From positions 1-9,686 of the forward strand of contig NATN01000149.1 of the NCBI GenBank assembly GCA_002085355.1: a stretch of DNA of 9,686 nucleotides. The letters are read 5' to 3'. How positions within the stretch are numbered: position 1 is the first letter of the stretch; each line of letters opens with the position of its first letter. The notes under the pieces were generated by a model that saw only the letters and a program-made list of their open reading frames with translations, was not told where the DNA came from and searched no databases. The DNA is from Candidatus Zhuqueibacterota bacterium 4484_87 (GTDB taxonomy: Bacteria; Zhuqueibacterota; Zhuqueibacteria; Thermofontimicrobiales; Thermofontimicrobiaceae). Below, one piece after another: positions 1 to 5,692 of this stretch. The position numbers were made by a program, and so were the translations under genes.

Positions 1-2685
1 GAAATTGGTTTAGGTGCCCGTAAAGCAATCTACCGTCCTTTTCCTCAGGCAGTGCCCAGCGCCTACATCCGCAATGCTGAAGATTGTCTCGGCACCTTTC
101 CCCTCGCCTGTTCCAAATGCGCCGATGTCTGTGAACGAAATGCGATCGACTACGATGATCAAGACCAAATCATCGAAGTGCGGGCAGGGTCAATTATCGT
201 TGCCACTGGTGTTGATTACTATGATCCGCGCGAAGCAAGTGAGTTTGGCTATACACGATTCGAAAATGTCGTCACTAGCCTTGAGCTGGAACGAATTCTG
301 TCTTCCGGCGGACCGACAGAGGGAGAATTAATCAAATTTACCGATCGCAAAACCCCGGAACAGATCGCTTTTATTCAGTGCGTCGGTTCAAGGAATATGA
401 AACGAGATATTCCCTACTGCAGCCGAATTTGTTGTATGAACGCTATGAAAGACGCGCTGATCATCCACGAACACTTCCCTGACGCGGAGATGAAGATTTT
501 TTACATCGATATTCGAGCTTTTGGAAAAGGGTTTGAGGAATTTTACGAACGTGCTGCCAATTTGGATAAATTATCATTTATCAATGCCAAGCCTTCGAAA
601 ATCGTTGAAGATCCTCAAACTGGAAAAACCGTGATTACTTATGAAAATATTCAAACCGGAAAAATCGAAAAAGAATACGTTGACCTTGCGGTTCTTTCTT
701 CAGCGTTGATTCCGGCTGCCGGCAGTAAACAGTTAACTGAAATTCTGGGAATCGAAGTTGATAAAGACGGTTTTATAAAACAACTTGATCCCTGTTCCGC
801 CCCATTGGACACCACGAGAGAAGGGATCTATGTGTGCGGTTGTGCTATAAGTCCCAAAGACATTACGGATTCCATTGCCGATGCTTCTGGTGCTGCCGTC
901 CGGGCGGCTCGCCATGTCATGAAATATAAAATCGAGCGGGAGGAAGAAGAAATTCCTCAGGTGGAAACCAGCGGCGCTCCGAGAATCGGTGTTATCGTCT
1001 GTCATTGCGGAATCAACATTGCCGGCGTGGTCGATGTAAAACAGGTGGCAGATTATGCCAGTAAATTACCCCATGTTGTCTTTTGTGAAGATGTTCAATT
1101 TGCTTGTGCGGCAAGCACGCAACAGGAAATTCAAGATATTATTCATGAACACAATCTGAATCGGCTTGTGGTGGCAGCCTGTACTCCCAAAACTCATGAG
1201 CCCATTTTTCAGGAAACCGTTGCCAAAGCCGGATTGAATCCATATTTGTTTGAAATGGTTAATATCCGCGACCAGTGTTCCTGGGTGCATATAAATGAAC
1301 CAGCAGCCGCTACCGAAAAAGCCAAAGATCTGGTACGCATGGCAGTGGCACGTAGCCGCAAACTCCAACCGCTGCAAATCAGAAAATTACCAGTAGAAAA
1401 AGATGTTTTAGTCGTTGGTGGTGGAATAACTGGAATCCAGACGGCGACTGATTTGGCGGGAAGAGGATTAAAAGTCTTTTTAATTGAAAAAAATCGTGAA
1501 CTGGGCGGCAGAGTAAGCGATCTTTCCACTCTGTATCCCAGTTACAAAGCCGGTAGTCACCTCATTGAAAACAAAGTTAAGCAATTGGAAGAACTTGGGG
1601 TGAAAGTTTATACCGACACTGAGATCAGCGAGGTGAATGGGTTTGTGGGAAATTTTGAAGTCACTCTAAAATCCGGAACCGAACAGCTCGATCACGCCGA
1701 GCCACTAAAAGTCGGGGCAATCGTCGTTGCCACGGGTGCTAATCTTTACCATCCTGAACGTGGAGAAAACGGATTTGGTATTTTTACCAATGTTTTTTCC
1801 AATGAACAATTTGAGGAACTTATCTGGCGCGGCAAGCATCTTGAAATTGACGGGAAAAAGCCCAAAACAGTGGTTTACATCCAGTGTGTTGGCTCCCGCA
1901 ATCCAAAGGGGAATCCAGGTTGTTCCCGATATTGCTGCCAGGCTGCAATTAAACAGGCAATCGCACTTCGGAAGATGGGGATTCAAGTCATCATACTCCA
2001 CCGTGGCATTCGCGTGTACAGTCGCGGCGCGGAAGAAATGTATCGCGACGCGCGCGGAATGGGCGTTTTGTTTATTCCATACAGTTTTGACAAACCACCG
2101 CAATTTATTGGTAAAAAGAAAGCATCGTCAATTGTGGTGGAACACGCCAAAACTCAGGCAATAATCGAATTTCCGGCGGACGCGATTGTTCTGTCGCTGG
2201 GCATGGTACCACGAGAGCCGGAAAGCAGTTATATTGCTGAGCTTTTGAAAATCCAGCGCAGTTCAGATCGCTTCTTCATGGAACGGCATTCCAAGCTGGG
2301 GCCGGTGGAAACAGCAATGGAAGGAATTTTCGTCGCCGGTTGTGCCCAGGGGCCCAAAGATATTTCGGATTCTGTTTCTCAGGCATCAGCAGTAGCCGCC
2401 AAGGTTACTGCCCTGTTGAGCAGTGACACCATCAGTTTGGAACCAATTGTCTCCGCAGCCAGAGAAGACCTCTGTCGTGCCTGCGGAAAATGTGTGAAAG
2501 TGTGTGAATTTCATGCGCTGGAACTCCGCGAAAACCAAGCCGGCAACATGGTTGTTATGGTAAATGAAGCGTTATGTAAAGGCTGCGGCACTTGCGCTTC
2601 CATCTGTCCCACTGGCGCCATTGATATTCGACATTTTACCACAGACCAGATTGAAGCACAGATGGAGGCGCTGCTATTGGATTAG
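1..2685 (+). CDS. hdrA: Tandem HdrA-HdrA fusion flavoprotein, 5'-partial
   Basis: The reading frame is open from base 1, so the gene starts upstream of the window; 894 codons are visible (numbered from base 1). Residues 1-325 are the C-terminal part of one HdrA unit. It shows a ferredoxin-type site (C29, C37, C40, C44), a flavin-fold segment, and the HdrA cluster motif CVGSR...YCSRICC (C127, C140, C144, C145). A second unit starts near residue 328 (RIGVIVCHCGINIAG). It has an FAD dinucleotide motif VVGGGITG (about 470-477), another CVGSR...CC set (C629, C641, C645, C646) and a C-terminal 2x[4Fe-4S] ferredoxin (C825/828/831/835 and C859/862/865/869). The second unit lacks the inserted ferredoxin and the CxxC after the FAD motif (A and H there). 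Unit 1 lacks the C-terminal ferredoxin. HdrA is the FAD subunit that bifurcates electrons in the cytoplasm. MvhD follows after 62 bp. The family is certain; the partner is inferred. Confidence 0.93.
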   Translation, partial: EIGLGARKAIYRPFPQAVPSAYIRNAEDCLGTFPLACSKCADVCERNAIDYDDQDQIIEVRAGSIIVATGVDYYDPREASEFGYTRFENVVTSLELERILSSGGPTEGELIKFTDRKTPEQIAFIQCVGSRNMKRDIPYCSRICCMNAMKDALIIHEHFPDAEMKIFYIDIRAFGKGFEEFYERAANLDKLSFINAKPSKIVEDPQTGKTVITYENIQTGKIEKEYVDLAVLSSALIPAAGSKQLTEILGIEVDKDGFIKQLDPCSAPLDTTREGIYVCGCAISPKDITDSIADASGAAVRAARHVMKYKIEREEEEIPQVETSGAPRIGVIVCHCGINIAGVVDVKQVADYASKLPHVVFCEDVQFACAASTQQEIQDIIHEHNLNRLVVAACTPKTHEPIFQETVAKAGLNPYLFEMVNIRDQCSWVHINEPAAATEKAKDLVRMAVARSRKLQPLQIRKLPVEKDVLVVGGGITGIQTATDLAGRGLKVFLIEKNRELGGRVSDLSTLYPSYKAGSHLIENKVKQLEELGVKVYTDTEISEVNGFVGNFEVTLKSGTEQLDHAEPLKVGAIVVATGANLYHPERGENGFGIFTNVFSNEQFEELIWRGKHLEIDGKKPKTVVYIQCVGSRNPKGNPGCSRYCCQAAIKQAIALRKMGIQVIILHRGIRVYSRGAEEMYRDARGMGVLFIPYSFDKPPQFIGKKKASSIVVEHAKTQAIIEFPADAIVLSLGMVPREPESSYIAELLKIQRSSDRFFMERHSKLGPVETAMEGIFVAGCAQGPKDISDSVSQASAVAAKVTALLSSDTISLEPIVSAAREDLCRACGKCVKVCEFHALELRENQAGNMVVMVNEALCKGCGTCASICPTGAIDIRHFTTDQIEAQMEALLLD

Positions 2686-2747
2686 CATTAACAGGATATT
2701 TAAATAAACTAAAAATGCCATCGCAATTTGAATTTACGGAGTAATGT

Positions 2748-3143
2748 ATGTCCCCAAAGAAAAAAGCTGAATCCCGAAAGGACTTCGAACCCAAAATTGT
2801 CGCTTTTTGCTGTAACTGGTGCAGTTACCCTGCTGCGGACGCTGCCGGTGTAAACCGGATCCAATACCCGCCGAACGTACGCATTATCCGGGTGATGTGT
2901 GGCGGCAGAGTTAATCCCTCTTTTGTTTTCAGGGCTCTGGAAATGGGCGCTGATGGCGTTCTGGTAGCAACGTGACATTTTCCGGACTGCCACTATATGT
3001 TTGGCGCCCGCCGGGCGGCGGAGACATTTGAAAAAATTGAAAAAATGGCAGCGCTGCTGGGAGTGGAAAATCATTGCTCATGCGCTGTGTGCAAAAAGAT
3101 TCCGAAGCTGTTCTCGTTGATAAAGCGCTATGGGATTGTTTAA
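2748..3143 (+). CDS. mvhD: MvhD-like [2Fe-2S] subunit with in-frame UGA (predicted selenoprotein)
   Basis: The start ATG has a GGAG Shine-Dalgarno at 2738-2741. The protein has the MvhD signatures FCCNWCSYPAADAAG (C21, C22, C25), the stretch ending VMCGGR (C51), then U76-HFPDC81HY. UGA at 2973-2975 replaces the cysteine of GCH-x3-DCHY seen in the fused MvhD of the downstream gene, and reading through it continues MvhD-like sequence to about residue 107 (EKMAALLGVE). The nominal stop at 3141-3143 gives 131 aa, close to the usual length of about 140. However, the last 25 or so residues do not look like MvhD: the expected RLEWISAAEG tail is absent, and this stretch is an out-of-frame reading of the next gene. 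MvhD normally relays electrons from a hydrogenase or dehydrogenase to HdrA. Sec-containing relatives are known (VhuD of methanococci, BamF of anaerobic benzoate degraders). The true 3' end is uncertain, probably a deletion or frameshift near 3065-3080. Confidence 0.82.
2973..2975 (+). other. Predicted selenocysteine codon (UGA), U76 of MvhD
   Basis: TGA lies exactly at a conserved cysteine position of MvhD (VAT-U-HFPDCHY; the downstream paralogue reads VSG-C-HFADCHY). The family-specific sequence continues in the same frame after it. This favours recoding over a true stop. Confidence 0.8.
2982..3014 (+). promoter_or_regulatory. Possible SECIS element for MvhD UGA
   Basis: The upper stem pairs TGCCA (2988-2992) with TGGCG (3002-3006), including one T-G wobble, around a 9-nt loop that contains GU. 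The loop starts 17 nt after the UGA. A lower CCGG/CCGG helix (2982-2985 with 3011-3014) could extend it across an internal loop. Competing GC-rich folds (for example 3005-3017) exist and lack GU in the loop, so this is a weak candidate compared with the one in the HdrA gene. Confidence 0.4.
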
Positions 3144-4099
3144 CATGTGGCTTATGCGAATTACGCTGTCCCTCCAAAATCAAATACATCGAATTCATGC
3201 GCGATGTCCGACAACTTGCCATCACCGACGGCATTAAAGCTGAATGCAGTCACGGCGGAGCGTTTCAATCGCTGTACCGAATCATGACAGCCCAGAATTT
3301 AAAGCAAAACCGGCTGGAATGGCTGACCAAAGATTTAAAAACCTCCCAAAAAGGCGACTATCTTTATTTTGTAGGCTGCGCTCCTTACTTTGATATTTTC
3401 TTTTCAGAATTGAATGTGGAGTCCCTTAATTCTGTTAAAGGTTCGATTAAGCTATTAAATAAAATTGGTATTAACCCCATCGTTCTGGAAGATGAGCGCT
3501 GCTGCGGACATGATCTACTCTGGATTGGCGATGTCGAGAATTTTAAAAAATTAGCTGAGCATAATTTAAAACAGATTGAAGAGTCCGGCGCCAAGACAGT
3601 GATCTTCTCTTGTCCCGAAGGCTATCAGACATTTTCACAAAATTATCCAGAATTCTTTGGAAAAAATAATTTTAACGTAGTTCATATCTCTCAATTGCTG
3701 GCAGAGAAGATTAACAACAATCAGCTTCGATTTGGCGAATTGGAAAAATCAGTAACCTTCCAAGATCCCTGTCGATTAGGTCGGCATTCGGGAATTTACG
3801 ATGAGCCCAGATCTATTATCTCTGCTATACCGAAAATTGAATTTCACGAGATGAATAAAAGCCGACATAGATCGACCTGCTGCGGCGTGGGCTGTTGGTT
3901 GACCTGTGGCGTCACAGCAAAAACAATCCAGGCGAATCGATTCCATGAAGCAAAACAGGCAGGGGCTGATACGCTGATCACTGCCTGCCCCAAATGTGAG
4001 ATTCATTATAAATGTGCTCTGCAGGATCAACAATTAAACGACGAGGTCAAAATTGAAATCAGGGATTTGATTGCCTTGGCAGCTGAAATAGTCGTTTGA
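3074..4099 (+). CDS. HdrD-like (HdrC-HdrB fused) iron-sulfur oxidoreductase, N-terminus possibly truncated
   Basis: Numbered from TTG 3074 (341 aa; ATG 3080 in the same frame is an alternative start). One [4Fe-4S] ferredoxin motif is present (C22, C25, C28, C32: CLTCGLCELRCP), followed by two CCG domains. CCG domain 1 has C102, C143-C144 and then CPEG at 180-183, so its usual closing cysteine is missing. CCG domain 2 is complete (C233, C269-C270, C305-C308) with extra C274 and C278. CCG domains bind non-cubane [4Fe-4S] clusters that reduce disulfides or relay electrons. Relatives usually have a first ferredoxin site ahead of the one seen. Here the N-terminus starts abruptly and overlaps the tail of MvhD in another frame, so about 30-40 residues may be lost. 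A GGGAG at 3059-3063 could serve the TTG. Its context next to HdrA-HdrA and MvhD(Sec) resembles BamD next to BamE/BamF, but no bamB is visible. The substrate is unknown. Confidence 0.82.
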   Translation: MLMRCVQKDSEAVLVDKALWDCLTCGLCELRCPSKIKYIEFMRDVRQLAITDGIKAECSHGGAFQSLYRIMTAQNLKQNRLEWLTKDLKTSQKGDYLYFVGCAPYFDIFFSELNVESLNSVKGSIKLLNKIGINPIVLEDERCCGHDLLWIGDVENFKKLAEHNLKQIEESGAKTVIFSCPEGYQTFSQNYPEFFGKNNFNVVHISQLLAEKINNNQLRFGELEKSVTFQDPCRLGRHSGIYDEPRSIISAIPKIEFHEMNKSRHRSTCCGVGCWLTCGVTAKTIQANRFHEAKQAGADTLITACPKCEIHYKCALQDQQLNDEVKIEIRDLIALAAEIVV

Positions 4100-4154
4100 A
4101 ATAATCTGTAATCACCGTTGAATGTTTCAATTATTTATTTAAAAAGGTTATCCC

Positions 4155-4622
4155 ATGAGTGATAAACAATTAGATTTTGAATTTAGAGAAAGACTTAACC
4201 GAATAGTAGGCGGGGATCACCACAACTATTGCTACCAATGCGGTGCGTGTGTGGCTGTTTGTCCGGCGGCGCGATTTTCCGATGAATTCAATCCGCGGGA
4301 TATTTTGCTCATGACATTGCTTGGCAGGGAGCAAGAACTCATCAGCGCTGATTCGATTATCTGGAAATGTACCAACTGTTACAGTTGTTACGAACGTTGC
4401 CCTCAGGATGTTCGCCCGGTGGAAGTAATCATCGCACTCAAAAACATGTGCACACAACAAGGAGTGTTACCGGATAATGTCGATAAATTTTCGGAAGCGA
4501 TCATCCAAACCGGCAGAAGCGTAGTTATTACCAGCACCATCAATCGGCGTCGCCAAGCGCTGGGACTGCCGGAATTAAAAGACGTACCTGTTGAAGAGCT
4601 TAAAATAATTTTAGATGAGTAA
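4155..4622 (+). CDS. hdrC: Heterodisulfide reductase subunit C
   Basis: The protein is 155 aa, typical for HdrC. Two [4Fe-4S] binding motifs are complete: C26-x2-C29-x2-C32-x3-C36-P (CYQCGACVAVCP) and C72-x2-C75-x2-C78-x3-C82-P (CTNCYSCYERCP). The spacing between them and the PRDIL helix match HdrC. The C-terminal part (about 100-155) is the usual variable extension. HdrC carries electrons between the ferredoxin domains of HdrA and HdrB in the soluble complex. The start ATG is preceded by AAAGG (4142-4146). The gene follows the HdrD-like gene by 55 bp and is 11 bp ahead of hdrB, as expected for co-translated partners. No membrane segment is seen. Confidence 0.93.
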   Translation: MSDKQLDFEFRERLNRIVGGDHHNYCYQCGACVAVCPAARFSDEFNPRDILLMTLLGREQELISADSIIWKCTNCYSCYERCPQDVRPVEVIIALKNMCTQQGVLPDNVDKFSEAIIQTGRSVVITSTINRRRQALGLPELKDVPVEELKIILDE

Positions 4623-4633
4623 AAGGTGGTATT

Positions 4634-5542
4634 ATGGCAGAAAACGTACGAGTGATACCTTTCTGGGGATGTATGATCCCGGTAAAATATCCGCAGATGG
4701 AGCTTTCAGTACGAAAAACAATGGAACCCCTTGGTGTGGAATTGGTGGATATGGATGGTTTTACCTGCTGCCCGGATCCGATTTATTTTAAAGCAAGAGA
4801 CAAAGTACAATGGCTCACCGTTGCCGCGAGGAATCTTTGCATTGCCGAGGAGGCAGGTTTGGACATTATCACGATGTGTAGCGGCTGTACCTCTACACTG
4901 CTGGAAGCCAAATTCATTCTGGCGGAAGAGCCTGAGCTCAAGGAGAAAGTCAATCAACGGCTAAAAAGAATTGGCAAGGAATACAAAGGGACAGTAACGA
5001 TCAAACATATTGTGGTCATGCTCCGCGATGATATTGGCATGGAAATTCTCTCTTCAACGGTAAAAAGGCCGCTTACTGGAATCAAAGTAGGCATTCACTA
5101 TGGCTGCCATTTGCTAAAACCGAGCCAGATTATGCACATCGATGACGCGGATTACCCCAGTCTTTTAGAAAATTTGATTCAAACGCTTGGCGCAACGCCT
5201 CTAACACATACAGAAAAACTGCTTTGCTGTGGTAAGGGCTGTCTGGATGATAACATGCCCCTTCAGATGACTTATGAAATTTTTGCCTCTATGGAAGCGG
5301 TAGGAGCTGATTGTATGGGATTGATCTGTCCCACTTGTTTTAATTCATTTGATATAGGACAGATTTTGATTTCCAGAAAAATGAACCGGATTTTTGACCT
5401 GCCAGTAATCTATTTTTGTCAACTTCTGGGATTGGCTCAGGGATTCCAACCCGAGGAAGTCGGGCTTCATTTGCATAGAATAAAAATTGATAAAATCATG
5501 GAAAAGCTCGTAAAATCAGAATCCGTTGAATTTGCCCTGTAA
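4634..5542 (+). CDS. hdrB: Heterodisulfide reductase subunit B
   Basis: The protein is 302 aa, the usual HdrB size, with two complete CCG domains. Domain 1 has C13 (PFWGCMIP), C45-C46 (FTCCPDP) and C82-x2-C85 (MCSGC). Domain 2 has C158 (YGCHLLKP), C198-C199 (LLCCGKGC) and C232-x2-C235 (CPTC). These ligate the two non-cubane [4Fe-4S] clusters at which HdrB reduces the heterodisulfide CoM-S-S-CoB in methanogens. In bacteria the substrate differs and is mostly unknown. A strong AAGGTGG (4623-4629) precedes the ATG. The gap to hdrC is 11 bp. A 150-bp stretch separates it from the next gene. Confidence 0.94.
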   Translation: MAENVRVIPFWGCMIPVKYPQMELSVRKTMEPLGVELVDMDGFTCCPDPIYFKARDKVQWLTVAARNLCIAEEAGLDIITMCSGCTSTLLEAKFILAEEPELKEKVNQRLKRIGKEYKGTVTIKHIVVMLRDDIGMEILSSTVKRPLTGIKVGIHYGCHLLKPSQIMHIDDADYPSLLENLIQTLGATPLTHTEKLLCCGKGCLDDNMPLQMTYEIFASMEAVGADCMGLICPTCFNSFDIGQILISRKMNRIFDLPVIYFCQLLGLAQGFQPEEVGLHLHRIKIDKIMEKLVKSESVEFAL

Positions 5543-5584
5543 TTTTATCTTTATCCTTTGTCAGAGAATAAGCTGAAAATTATA

Positions 5585-5607
5585 CAACGTGTGTCGACAC
5601 AACGTTG
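5585..5607 (+). promoter_or_regulatory. Near-perfect palindrome in the leader of the HdrA-MvhD gene
   Basis: TGTGTCGACACA (5590-5601) is a perfect 12-bp palindrome. It is flanked by CAACG (5585-5589) and CGTTG (5603-5607), which also pair if A5602 is bulged. It sits in the 150-bp gap between hdrB and the last hdr gene, about 85 bp before the start codon. It could be an operator for a dimeric regulator or an RNA hairpin. No T-tract follows, so an intrinsic terminator is unlikely. Confidence 0.45.
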
Positions 5608-5644
5608 GCTTTATATTAAATCCAAATGGTGAAAAAAGGAAAAT

Positions 5645-5665
5645 ATGAATAAAATTTTCAGATGA
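5645..5665 (+). CDS. Possible tiny leader ORF (MNKIFR)
   Basis: Six codons and a TGA stop, preceded by AAGGA (5636-5640) at a plausible spacing, in the leader 28 bp before the HdrA-MvhD start codon. It might be a translated leader. It is equally likely to be chance in an AT-rich gap. Confidence 0.12.
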   Translation: MNKIFR

Positions 5666-5692
5666 ACAAATCATAATTATTAGAGGGAAGAC

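Noticed and set aside
1066..2103. Several 100-130-codon antisense frames opposite the HdrA fusion
   Set aside because: They are shadows of a strongly conserved coding frame and contain no recognisable domains.
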